Origin: Sphaerisporangium sp.
GTDB lineage: Bacteria > Actinomycetota > Actinomycetes > Streptosporangiales > Streptosporangiaceae
Direction of reading: 5' to 3'
Assembly: GCA_025964675.1 (NCBI GenBank)
Contig: JAOPYI010000101.1
Coordinates: 1-64,000, forward strand
Length of the DNA stretch: 64,000 nucleotides
How positions within the stretch are numbered: the first letter of the stretch is position 1; the number at the start of each line of letters is the position of its first letter. The position numbers and the translations under genes were made by a program. Shown here in pieces: positions 23,586-31,533 of this stretch. The notes beneath the pieces were generated by a model. The model made no database searches. It saw only the letters and a program-made list of their open reading frames with translations, and had not been told where the DNA came from.

Positions 23586-24968
23586 TCAGCCAGAAGCCTG
23601 CTCCGACGGTGTCAGGGTCGCCGCGGAGGGCACGGTGGCCGGCTCGGCCGCACGTGGCCGCCGGGGCTGGCGGAGGAACAGCGAGAGCACACCGGCCGCG
23701 AGGCTGGTCGATCCCGCGATGACGAACGCGCCGCCGTAGCCCCAGTTTAGGACCACGACCGCGCCCATGCCCGACCCGAGCAGGCCGCTGACCAGCTTGG
23801 ACGAGTAGACGAGGCCGTAGTTCGTCGCGTTGTTGTTCTCCCCGAAGAAGTCCGCCGTCATGGCCGCGAACAGCGGGAAGATGGCTCCGCCGCCGAAGCC
23901 GGAGACCATTGAGGAGAGCAGGAACAGCGGCATGTTGTGGATGGACCCCGACCACAGCACGGCGATCTGGGCCAGCCCCAGGATCACGCACACGATGGTC
24001 AGCGTCTGTCGCCGGCCGGCCAGGTCGGAGATCCAGCCGATGACACCGCGGCCGGTGCCGTTGACTATCGCCTTGAGGCTCATCGCCAGCGCGACGATCC
24101 CGCCCGTGAAGCCCATCTCCTTTCCGAAGGGCACCTGGAAGGCGATGCCGAAGATGTTCACGCCCGCCGTGAACAGCAGGCAGACCCACATCAGGGGCAG
24201 CATGCCGGTCCTGATGGCCTCCTTCGGGGTGAACTGCCGTACCGCGGGCGGGTTCTTGCGCAGGGCGCGCTGGTTCACCTGACCCTTCAGCGGATCGACG
24301 TGCGGAGGCCACCAGTTCTTCGGCGGGTCCTTGAAGAACATCCCGCAGACGAGCACGACGACCAGCACGTACAGCCCCACGACGTCCAGGACCGACTTGT
24401 AGTTCTCGGCGTGCATGTACGTGGTGAATATGAAGACGAACGGCACGGCCCCGTAGGCGAAGCCGCCGTTGACGAAGCCGGTCTTGCCGCCGCGCCGCTC
24501 CGGATACCACTTGGCGACCATGTTGATGCAGGTCGCGTACACGAAACCGGCGCCTCCGCCGCCGAAGAAGCCGAACCCGAGAAAGGCCCAGAAGATGTTC
24601 GGGGCGTGACCGAGCGACAGGTAGCCGAGGAAGGCACCCCCCGCTCCCACGAGCATCGCCGCCCGCGCCGAGAGCCTGCCGCTCTCGCGAAGGTAACCCG
24701 CGGGGAAGGCCACCGCCGCCTGGAAGAACACCCAGACGCTGAGCAGCCAGAAGATGTTGGTGGATGACCACCCGTGCGCTTCGTGCAACGTCTCCTCAGC
24801 GGAGCCGAACGCGTACTCCGAGACGCTGATGCCCATCATGCCGATCCACGGCAGGAGCACCATTAGCCAGCGTGGCCGGCCCATGATGTCCCGAGGGCTC
24901 TCGCCCACCCGGAAGACGCGGCCGTTGCTGTCAGTGATCTCCCGATAACTTGGTACTACAGCGGTCAT
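23586..24968 (-). CDS. OFA-family MFS transporter 2 (oxalate/formate antiporter-like)
   Basis: 460 residues from ATG 24968 (MTAVVPSYREITDSNGRVFR), with about 12 membrane segments. OFA-type blocks include GFVYATCINMVAKWYPERRG, NWWPPHVDPLKG and FGGGAIFPLFAAMTADFFGE. The last 30 residues are a Pro/Ala-rich tail. Only a weak ribosome site (GAAAG) is seen. An open extension to 25181 is low-complexity Arg/Gly/Pro and is rejected. No CATACNGTATG site was found in the 273 nt upstream. The gene follows acs on the same strand, separated by two hairpins, so it may be the distal gene of the oxc-frc-acs operon or have its own constitutive promoter. The 244 nt between it and the convergent regulator gene hold no gene. 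Confidence 0.85.
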   Translation of the reverse strand: MTAVVPSYREITDSNGRVFRVGESPRDIMGRPRWLMVLLPWIGMMGISVSEYAFGSAEETLHEAHGWSSTNIFWLLSVWVFFQAAVAFPAGYLRESGRLSARAAMLVGAGGAFLGYLSLGHAPNIFWAFLGFGFFGGGGAGFVYATCINMVAKWYPERRGGKTGFVNGGFAYGAVPFVFIFTTYMHAENYKSVLDVVGLYVLVVVLVCGMFFKDPPKNWWPPHVDPLKGQVNQRALRKNPPAVRQFTPKEAIRTGMLPLMWVCLLFTAGVNIFGIAFQVPFGKEMGFTGGIVALAMSLKAIVNGTGRGVIGWISDLAGRRQTLTIVCVILGLAQIAVLWSGSIHNMPLFLLSSMVSGFGGGAIFPLFAAMTADFFGENNNATNYGLVYSSKLVSGLLGSGMGAVVVLNWGYGGAFVIAGSTSLAAGVLSLFLRQPRRPRAAEPATVPSAATLTPSEQASG

Positions 24969-25062
24969 GACAACTGCTTTCTTCGGCGCTGACCAGTGCT
25001 CCCCTGTTCCCCGTCGTCCTGTGGCTCTCGGCCGGCGCGGCGAGCCGCCGCCGGCAACGCTC

Positions 25063-25082
25063 GCCCGGCCTTTCGGCCGGGC
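25063..25082 (-). other. Intercistronic hairpin with a GAAA tetraloop
   Basis: On the minus strand GCCCGGCC-gaaa-GGCCGGGC, a perfect 8-bp stem closed by a GNRA-type loop, between acs and transporter 2. It could stabilise a processed mRNA end or act in attenuation. Confidence 0.45.
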
Positions 25083-25191
25083 CGTTCTCATGGGCCCGCG
25101 GACATGCGGCCTCCTTTCCCGCCCCGCGCGGCGGGGCGGTCTGATGCCTTCGAGATCGGCTGGTCGGAAAGAAAGGGGCATGGGGGAGCCG

Positions 25192-25220
25192 GGCGGTGGA
25201 CCGCCAGAAGGTCCACCGCC
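25192..25220 (-). terminator. Hairpin after the acyl-CoA synthetase gene
   Basis: GGCGGTGGACC (25192-25202) pairs perfectly with GGTCCACCGCC (25210-25220). It is 21 nt beyond the acs stop on the minus strand. No T run; a full or partial terminator. Confidence 0.55.
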
Positions 25221-25241
25221 ACGAAACCTTCGCCCCGCCTG

Positions 25242-27374
25242 TCAGCCGATCAGGCCGGCCGCCCTCGCCCAGCGGTACTTCGCGCCGAGGACGGCCACGG
25301 GCTTCTCGGTCGTGTACGGGTACGCCACGATGCCGTGGTCGAACAGGTAGTCGCAGGCCGCCTCGACCTCGGTGTCACCGGCCAGCGACGCGACCACCGG
25401 CTTGTCGTTGCCCTTCGCCCTCTCCTCCGCCACCACTTGGGCGATGAGCTCGGCGAAGACCATGGGCGGGGTCACGATGGTGTGCCAGTAGCCGAGCACC
25501 AGGGCGTGGATCCGGGGGTCGGTGAGACCGAGCCTGACGGTGTTCGCGTACGTGCTCGGGGGCTCGCCGCCGGTGATGTCGATCGGGTTGCCCGCCGCTC
25601 CGAACGGCGGGATGAACGCCCGGAACGCCTCGTCGAGGTCCTCGGGGATCTCCATGAGGGACAGCCCGTTGTCGACGCAGGCGTCGGTGAGCAGCACGCC
25701 GGAGCCGCCCGCCCCGGTGATGATGACGACGTTCTCACCCTTGGGGGTCGGCATGATGGGCAGCGAGCGGGCGTACTCCAGCATGTCGTTCAGCCCGGGC
25801 GCCCGGACGACCCCGGCCTGGCGGAGGATGTCGTCGTACACCTTGTCGTCGCCGGCCAGCGCGCCGGTGTGGGAGCCCGCCGCCCGCGCGCCCATCGCGG
25901 TGCGCCCGGCCTTGAGCACGATCACCGGCTTCTCGCGCGACACCCTCTTGGCCGCCTCGACGAAGCCACGCCCGTCCTTGAGGTCCTCCATGTGCATGGC
26001 CACACACTTGGTGTTGTCGTCCTGCTCGAAGAATGTGAGCAGGTCGTCCTCGTCGATGTCGGCCTTGTTCCCGACGCCGACGATCGCCGATACGCCCATC
26101 CTGGTGGTGCGGCTGAAGCCCAGGATGGCCATGCCGATGCCGCCGCTCTGCGAGGTGAGCGCCACGCTTCCCTTCACGTCGTACGGCGTGCAGAACGTCG
26201 CGCACAGGTTCTCGGGCGTGTAGTAGTAGCCGTAGATGTTCGGGCCGAGCAGCCGCACGCCGTGCCTGCGGGCGATCTCGACGATCTCGTCCTGTCCCTC
26301 CTGGTTGCCCGTCTCCGCGAAGCCCGACGGGATCATGATGGCTCCCGCGGCGCCCTTGTGTCCGACCTCCTCCAGCGTGGCGGCCACGAACTTCGCCGGT
26401 ATCGCGAACACCGCGACGTCGATGTCGTACGGCACCTCCGAGACGCTGCGATAGGCCGGCAGACCCATGATCTCGTCGGCCTTGGGGTTGATCGGGAAGA
26501 CCTGGCCCCGGTAGCCGCCGTCGATGAGGTTGCGCATGACCGAGTTGCCGATCTTGCCGTTCTCGGCGGAGGCGCCGATCACAGCGACCGACCTCGGCTT
26601 GAAGATGCGGTTCATCGAGGCGAGGATCTCCTCGCGGGAGAGCCGCTGGACGGGCCGTACGGGCTCGGGGTCGAGCAGGATGCGCACGTCCGCCGCCGTC
26701 GCCCCGGACGCGCTCGCGAAGACCGGGTTGAGGTCGACCTCGGAGATCTCCGGGAAGTCGGCGACGAGCGCGCCGACCCGTTCGATCATGCCGGCGAGCG
26801 CCTCCCTGTGGACGCCCTCGGCGCCGCGCACGCCGCGCAGCAGCTCGGCGGCCTTGATGTCGTCGAGCATCCCGAGTGCCTCGTCCAGCGTGAGCGGCGC
26901 GAGGCGGAAGGTAACGTCCTTGAGGATCTCCACGAGCACGCCGCCGAGGCCGAAGGCCACCACCTTGCCGAAGGTCGGGTCGGTGACCGCCCCGATGATC
27001 ACTTCGTGCCCCTCGCCGAGCATCCGCTGCACCTGGACGCCGTCGATGGCGGCGCCGGCGTCGTACGCGCCGGCCGCCGCGATGATCTGGTCGTATCCCG
27101 CGCGCACCTCCTCGGGCGTGCGCACCCCGACGATGACGCCGCCGGCCTCGGTCTTGTGCAGGATGTCCGGAGAGACGATCTTCATGACCACGGGCAGCCC
27201 GATGTCCGCGGCGATGGTCACCGCCTCGTCCGCCGTGGCGGCGAGGCCCTCGCCGGGCGTGGCGATGCCGTACGCGTCGCAGATCTTCCTGCCTTCCGGG
27301 GCCGTCAGCGCCGTACGGCCTTCCGCGCGGGCCTTCTCCAGGACCTCGCGGACCCTGTCACCAGCGGATGCCAT
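25242..27374 (-). CDS. ADP-forming acyl-CoA synthetase (acetyl/oxalate-CoA ligase-like, beta-alpha fusion)
   Basis: 710 residues. An ATP-grasp domain comes first (residues 1-220: LPVVMKIVSPDILHKTEAGG, ending EVDLNPVF). The CoA-binding domain follows (from FKPRSVAVIGASAENGKIGN), then the ligase domains with the phosphohistidine motif AGSHTGALAGDD. This is the reverse of the more common alpha-beta order. ATG 27374 shares its A with the frc stop codon (TGATG), so translation is coupled. The enzyme makes an acyl-CoA from acid, CoA and ATP, and the context suggests oxalate or another C2 acid as substrate. That would give a way to prime the CoA-transferase cycle. The substrate is inference. Confidence 0.85.
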   Translation of the reverse strand: MASAGDRVREVLEKARAEGRTALTAPEGRKICDAYGIATPGEGLAATADEAVTIAADIGLPVVMKIVSPDILHKTEAGGVIVGVRTPEEVRAGYDQIIAAAGAYDAGAAIDGVQVQRMLGEGHEVIIGAVTDPTFGKVVAFGLGGVLVEILKDVTFRLAPLTLDEALGMLDDIKAAELLRGVRGAEGVHREALAGMIERVGALVADFPEISEVDLNPVFASASGATAADVRILLDPEPVRPVQRLSREEILASMNRIFKPRSVAVIGASAENGKIGNSVMRNLIDGGYRGQVFPINPKADEIMGLPAYRSVSEVPYDIDVAVFAIPAKFVAATLEEVGHKGAAGAIMIPSGFAETGNQEGQDEIVEIARRHGVRLLGPNIYGYYYTPENLCATFCTPYDVKGSVALTSQSGGIGMAILGFSRTTRMGVSAIVGVGNKADIDEDDLLTFFEQDDNTKCVAMHMEDLKDGRGFVEAAKRVSREKPVIVLKAGRTAMGARAAGSHTGALAGDDKVYDDILRQAGVVRAPGLNDMLEYARSLPIMPTPKGENVVIITGAGGSGVLLTDACVDNGLSLMEIPEDLDEAFRAFIPPFGAAGNPIDITGGEPPSTYANTVRLGLTDPRIHALVLGYWHTIVTPPMVFAELIAQVVAEERAKGNDKPVVASLAGDTEVEAACDYLFDHGIVAYPYTTEKPVAVLGAKYRWARAAGLIG

Positions 27375-28600
27375 CAGATAACTCCGTTCCGTCGCAGCTC
27401 GGCCACGTTGTCGGCGGACAGCCCGAGACCCGCGTAGACCTGCTCGTTGTGCTCGCCCAGCAGGGGCGGGCTGGTGACCGTGACCGGCGAGTCGGAGAGC
27501 TGGATGGGGCTGCCGACCGTCGTGAAGGTGCCGCGCTCCGGGTGCTCCACGTCGACGATCACGCCCTGGCTCCTGAGCGTTTCGTCCTCGATGAGCTCCT
27601 TGGTCGAAAGGATCGGGCCGCAAGGGATGTTCTCGCTGTTGAGCGCGTCGAGCACCGCCCATTTGCCGTGCAGGCTCGTCCACTCCTCGATGAGCTGGAA
27701 CATCTTGTCCAGCTTGGACAGACGGGCCTCCGGGGTGGCCCACTCGGGGTCGTCGGCCAGCTCGGGGCGGCCGATGACGCGGGCGATCGGCCGCCAGCCG
27801 GGCGGCTGCACGATCACGTAGATGTAGTCGTTCGGGCCCCCTGGGGCGCACTTCACCGCCCAGCCCGGCTGACCGCCTCCCGAGGCGTTGCCCGAGCGGG
27901 GGACGTCGTCACCGAAGGTCCGGTTGGGGTACTCCGCCAAGGAGCCGTGCGCCAGACGCTGCTGATCACGCAGCTTGACCCGGCACAGGTTCAGCACGGC
28001 GTGCTGCATGGCGACCTGGACCCGCTGTCCCCTGCCGGTGTGCTCGCGCTGGTAGAGGGCGGCGAGGATGCCGGCCAGGGTGTGGACCCCGGTGCCGGAG
28101 TCGCCGATCTGCGCGCCGGTCGCGAGCGGGGGGCCGTCCTCGAAGCCGGTGGTGCTCATGGAGCCGCCCATGGCCTGGGCGACCACCTCGTAGGCCTTGA
28201 AGTCGGCGTACCTTCCCGGCCCGAAGCCCTTGATCGACGCGTAGACCAGGCGCGGGTTGATCTCCTGGAGACGCTCCCATGTGAATCCCATGCGGTCGAC
28301 GGCACCGGGGCCGAAGTTCTCCACCAGGACGTCGGCGTCGCGGACCAGCTCGGTGAAGATCTCCTTGCCCCGCTCGTTCTTCATGTTGAGCGTGATGCTC
28401 TTCTTGTTGCAGTTGAGCATGGTGAAGTACAGGCTGTCCACGCCTGGCACGTCGCGGAGTTGCTGACGCGTGATGTCGCCGGAGGGCGACTCCAGCTTGA
28501 CGACGTCGGCACCGAGCCATCCGAGTATCTGCGTGCAGGACGGGCCGGACTGCACGTGGGTCATGTCGAGGACGCGTACGCCTTCGAGTGCTCTGCTCAT
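27374..28600 (-). CDS. frc: Class III CoA-transferase, formyl-CoA:oxalate CoA-transferase type
   Basis: 408 residues (Frc of Oxalobacter 428). It begins [20 protein letters not shown], the Frc/CaiB opening. The catalytic aspartate is D167 in [12 protein letters not shown], two positions from the Frc D169 numbering. [11 protein letters not shown] near residue 250 resembles the mobile glycine loop of Frc. It would move CoA from formyl-CoA to oxalate, giving oxalyl-CoA and formate. It begins 8 nt after the oxc stop and shares a base with the acs start, so oxc-frc-acs is one coupled operon. Other class III donors such as succinyl-CoA (as in succinyl-CoA:oxalate transferases) are possible and would link it to SucCD. 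Confidence 0.88.
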   Translation of the reverse strand: MSRALEGVRVLDMTHVQSGPSCTQILGWLGADVVKLESPSGDITRQQLRDVPGVDSLYFTMLNCNKKSITLNMKNERGKEIFTELVRDADVLVENFGPGAVDRMGFTWERLQEINPRLVYASIKGFGPGRYADFKAYEVVAQAMGGSMSTTGFEDGPPLATGAQIGDSGTGVHTLAGILAALYQREHTGRGQRVQVAMQHAVLNLCRVKLRDQQRLAHGSLAEYPNRTFGDDVPRSGNASGGGQPGWAVKCAPGGPNDYIYVIVQPPGWRPIARVIGRPELADDPEWATPEARLSKLDKMFQLIEEWTSLHGKWAVLDALNSENIPCGPILSTKELIEDETLRSQGVIVDVEHPERGTFTTVGSPIQLSDSPVTVTSPPLLGEHNEQVYAGLGLSADNVAELRRNGVI

Positions 28601-28608
28601 CGCCTTCC

Positions 28609-30312
28609 CTACTTGTACATCGTCTGGTTCATGGTCCCGGGGGCGTACACATCCGGGTCGATCCATACGTTGATCAGCGCGGGCTTGCCGGACTCGCGGG
28701 CACGCTGCAGCGCGGGACGGATGTCGTCGGGGTCCCGTACCTCCTCGCCGTAGCCGCCGAGCATGCGGGCGAACTCGTCGTACCTGACGTCGCCGAGGGT
28801 GTTGCCGACCCTGCCCCTGGCCTCGCCGTACTTGGCGGCCTGGCCGTAGCGGATCTGGTTCATGGAGGAGTTGTTGCCGATGACGCCGATGAACGGCAGG
28901 TCGAAGCGCACCATCGTCTCGAAGTCCCAGCCGGTGAGGCTGAAGGCGCCGTCCCCGAAGAGGCACACCACGTCCTTGTCCGGCTTGGCGTACTTCGCCG
29001 CCATCGCGAAGGCCACGCCGACGCCGAGCGTGCCGAGCGGCCCCGGGTCCATCCAGTGGCCGGGCGACTTCGGCTGTACCACCTGCCCGGAGAAGGTGAC
29101 GATGTCTCCGCCGTCGCCGATGTAGATCGTGTCCTCGGTGAGGAACTCGTTGATCTCGTGGACGAGCCGGTAGGGGTCGATGGGCTGGGCACTGGACAGC
29201 TGCCGGGGCAGCCGCTTCTGGTACGCCTTGGTCTCGACCTCGCGCAGCTCCTCCATCCACCTCTTGCGGCGGGCGCTGCCGTTGTCCTCACGTCCGGTCG
29301 CCGCTGCCGCCGCCGCCGACAGCACCAGCCCGGCGTCGCCGACGATGCCGAGGTCGATGTCACGGTTCTTGCCCACGGTGCGGTAGTCGAGGTCGATCTG
29401 CACCACGGTGGCCTCGGGTGAGAGCCGCTTGCCGTACCCCATGCGGAAGTCGAACGGCGTGCCGACGATGATGATCAGGTCGGCGTTGCTGAACGCGTAC
29501 CGGCGGGAGAGCTGGTAGTGGTGCGGGTCGCCGGGGGGCAGCGTGCCGCGGCCCGAGCCGTTCATGTACGCCGGCACGTTGAGCGCACGGACGAACTCCA
29601 CGGCGTCCGAGGTGGCCCTGCACGTCCACACCTGGCTGCCCAGCAGGACGCAGGGCTTCTCGGAGTGGGCGATGAGGTCGCCAAGGCGCTCGATCGCCGC
29701 CGGATCGCCTGCCTGCCGCGTGGAGGCGCGGTAGTGCCCCGCCTTGGGAATGCGCGCCTTGTCCAGCGGCACCGTGGCGTCGAGCACGTCGCGCGGGATC
29801 TCCAGGAACGACGGCCCGGGCGCGCCGTGGTAGCACTCACGGAAGGCCATGGACACGAGGTCGGCCACCCGCTCGGTCGAGGGCACCGTGGCCGCGAACT
29901 TGGTGATCGGCGCCAACATGTCGACGTGCGGCAGGTCCTGCAGGGAACCCATCTTGTGCTGGCTGAGCGCCCCCTGACCGCCGATGAGCAGCATGGGGCT
30001 CTCCGCCCTGAAGGCGTTGGCGACCCCGGTCACGGCGTCGGTGGTACCGGGTCCCGCCGTCACGACCGCGCATCCGGGCTTTCCTGTGATCCGCGCGTAG
30101 CCGTCGGCGGCGTGCGCGGCCACCTGTTCGTGGCGCACGTCGATCACGTCGATGCCCTCGTCCACGCAGCCGTCGTAGATATCGATGATGTGGCCGCCGC
30201 ACAGCGTGAAGATCACATCGACGCCCTCGGCCTTGAGGGCCTTGGCCACCAGGTGACCACCCGAAATGCGTTCGGGGGCCGGCTCGGCGGGCTGGGTCGC
30301 TGACTCGGACAT
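28609..30312 (-). CDS. oxc: ThDP-dependent enzyme, probable oxalyl-CoA decarboxylase
   Basis: 567 residues, the usual Oxc length. The ThDP fold shows activating Glu62 in [16 protein letters not shown] and the cofactor motif [13 protein letters not shown] ending in GNNSSMNQ. Position first in an oxc-frc-acs operon strongly suggests oxalyl-CoA to formyl-CoA plus CO2. However the EGAN-type motif common to Oxc and 2-hydroxyacyl-CoA lyases is here [12 protein letters not shown], and [11 protein letters not shown] replaces the usual GARLNW block. It is therefore a divergent branch and could instead be an acetolactate-synthase-like or 2-hydroxyacyl-CoA lyase enzyme. The start chosen is ATG 30312 with GAAAGGAC upstream. 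Operator O3 lies 30 nt upstream. Confidence 0.72.
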   Translation of the reverse strand: MSESATQPAEPAPERISGGHLVAKALKAEGVDVIFTLCGGHIIDIYDGCVDEGIDVIDVRHEQVAAHAADGYARITGKPGCAVVTAGPGTTDAVTGVANAFRAESPMLLIGGQGALSQHKMGSLQDLPHVDMLAPITKFAATVPSTERVADLVSMAFRECYHGAPGPSFLEIPRDVLDATVPLDKARIPKAGHYRASTRQAGDPAAIERLGDLIAHSEKPCVLLGSQVWTCRATSDAVEFVRALNVPAYMNGSGRGTLPPGDPHHYQLSRRYAFSNADLIIIVGTPFDFRMGYGKRLSPEATVVQIDLDYRTVGKNRDIDLGIVGDAGLVLSAAAAAATGREDNGSARRKRWMEELREVETKAYQKRLPRQLSSAQPIDPYRLVHEINEFLTEDTIYIGDGGDIVTFSGQVVQPKSPGHWMDPGPLGTLGVGVAFAMAAKYAKPDKDVVCLFGDGAFSLTGWDFETMVRFDLPFIGVIGNNSSMNQIRYGQAAKYGEARGRVGNTLGDVRYDEFARMLGGYGEEVRDPDDIRPALQRARESGKPALINVWIDPDVYAPGTMNQTMYK

Positions 30313-30342
30313 CTGAGGCCGTCCTTTCAAAAGTGCATACTG

Positions 30343-30353
30343 CATACCGTATG
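30343..30353. promoter_or_regulatory. Island operator O3 before oxc
   Basis: CATACCGTATG, a perfect 11-bp palindrome, with a second half-site GCATAC immediately beside it at 30335-30340. It lies in the divergent oxc/panE2-like intergenic region, close to the likely oxc promoter (TATGCA -10). Confidence 0.7.
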
Positions 30354-30427
30354 ACGCCAATCGTTATCCCCTGGGTCACGTGTTGTCCAGACCCATTCGG
30401 TAGCGGCCCTGAGCGGCGACGGGGCCC

Positions 30428-30459
30428 TTGACCGAAGTTTTTCCATACTGTATACCGAA
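30428..30459 (+). promoter_or_regulatory. Promoter and operator O4 of the PanE2-like gene
   Basis: TTGACC (30428-30433), 17-nt spacer, TATACC (30451-30456). The operator TTCCATACTGTATACCGAA (30441-30459) has the perfect core ATAC-T-GTAT and covers the -10 box. The TTCCATAC half is identical to O2. Confidence 0.68.
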
Positions 30460-30492
30460 AACAATCCTGGGACGCGAGGACGGAGCTGCTTT

Positions 30493-31482
30493 GTGAAGGT
30501 CGCTGTTCTTGGCGCCGGCGCCATCGGCGCGTATGTGGGCGCCGCCCTCGACAGGGCAGGCGTCGAGGCACATCTCATCGCCCGCGGGGAGCACCTCGCC
30601 GCCATGCGCCAGTCTGGCGTGCGCGTGCTCAGCCCCCGAGGTGACTTCACCGGTCACCCCAACGCCACCGACGACCCCCGTGAGATCGGACCGGTGGACT
30701 ACGTCTTCCTCGGCCTGAAGGCCAACGCCTACGCGGCGGCCGGCCCCTTGATCAGGCCACTGCTGCACGAGACCACCGGCATCATCGCCGCCCAGAACGG
30801 CATCCCGTGGTGGTACTTCCACCGCCTGCCCGGCCCGTATGAGGGCTATCGCATCGAGAGCGTCGACCCGGAGGGGAGCGTCACCGCCGCACTGCCGCTG
30901 GAGCGCGCGATCGGGTGCGTGGTGTACGCGGCCACCGAGATCGAGGCTCCCGGGGTGGTCCGCCACCTCGAGGGCACGCGCTTCTCGATCGGAGAGCCCG
31001 ACGGCTCGGCGTCGGGCCGCTGCGCCGCCTTCAGCGAGGCCATGGTGGAGGGCGGCCTCAAGTGCCCGGTCGAGCCCGACCTGCGGCAGGACATCTGGAT
31101 CAAGCTGATGGGCAACATCGCGTTCAACCCGATCAGCGCGCTGGCCAGGGCGACGATGGCGGGCATCTGCCGCCACCGCCGGGCGCGCGAGCTGGTCGTC
31201 GCGATGATGCGCGAGACGGTCGAGGTGGCCCGCCGGGTCGGCTGCGACCCCAAGATCTCCATCGAGCGCCGGATCGCCGGAGCGGAGAAGGCCGGCGAGC
31301 ACAAGACGTCCACGCTCCAGGACCTGGAGAAGGGCAAGCCCCTGGAGCTCGACGTGCTCCTGGCGGCGGTGGTAGAGCTCGCGGACCTGACCGGTGCCGA
31401 GGTGCCCACGCTGCGGTCCATCCACGCGGTGACCGACCTCCTCGACGAGCAGGTACGGCGCAGCCTTGTCCCCTCTACCTAA
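30493..31482 (+). CDS. Ketopantoate-reductase family enzyme, probable oxalyl-CoA reductase (PanE2-like)
   Basis: 329 residues. The Rossmann loop is GAGAIGAYVG (residues 7-16), and the ApbA/PanE C-terminal domain has the catalytic lysine in DIWIKLMGNIAFNPISAL. Family members reduce 2-oxo acids with NADPH. In Methylobacterium extorquens a panE2 gene linked to oxalate genes encodes the oxalyl-CoA reductase that makes glyoxylate. The position here, divergent from oxc and next to the fdh operon, suggests the same job, feeding Gcl. The start is GTG 30493 with a GGAG 7 nt upstream. True ketopantoate reductase (pantothenate synthesis) is the alternative but is less likely under an island operator. 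Confidence 0.8.
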   Translation: MKVAVLGAGAIGAYVGAALDRAGVEAHLIARGEHLAAMRQSGVRVLSPRGDFTGHPNATDDPREIGPVDYVFLGLKANAYAAAGPLIRPLLHETTGIIAAQNGIPWWYFHRLPGPYEGYRIESVDPEGSVTAALPLERAIGCVVYAATEIEAPGVVRHLEGTRFSIGEPDGSASGRCAAFSEAMVEGGLKCPVEPDLRQDIWIKLMGNIAFNPISALARATMAGICRHRRARELVVAMMRETVEVARRVGCDPKISIERRIAGAEKAGEHKTSTLQDLEKGKPLELDVLLAAVVELADLTGAEVPTLRSIHAVTDLLDEQVRRSLVPST

Positions 31483-31487
31483 ATCGA

Positions 31488-31512
31488 CATACCGTAGATC
31501 ACATACAGTATC
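31488..31512. promoter_or_regulatory. Tandem island operators O5 and O6 before the fdh operon
   Basis: CATACCGTAGA (31488-31498) and CATACAGTATC (31502-31512), centre to centre 14 bp apart. O6 differs from the palindrome only at the last base, and O5 at two. They lie between the panE2-like stop and GTG 31534. Confidence 0.68.
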
Positions 31513-31533
31513 CCCGCTCGGAGGACAACGGAC

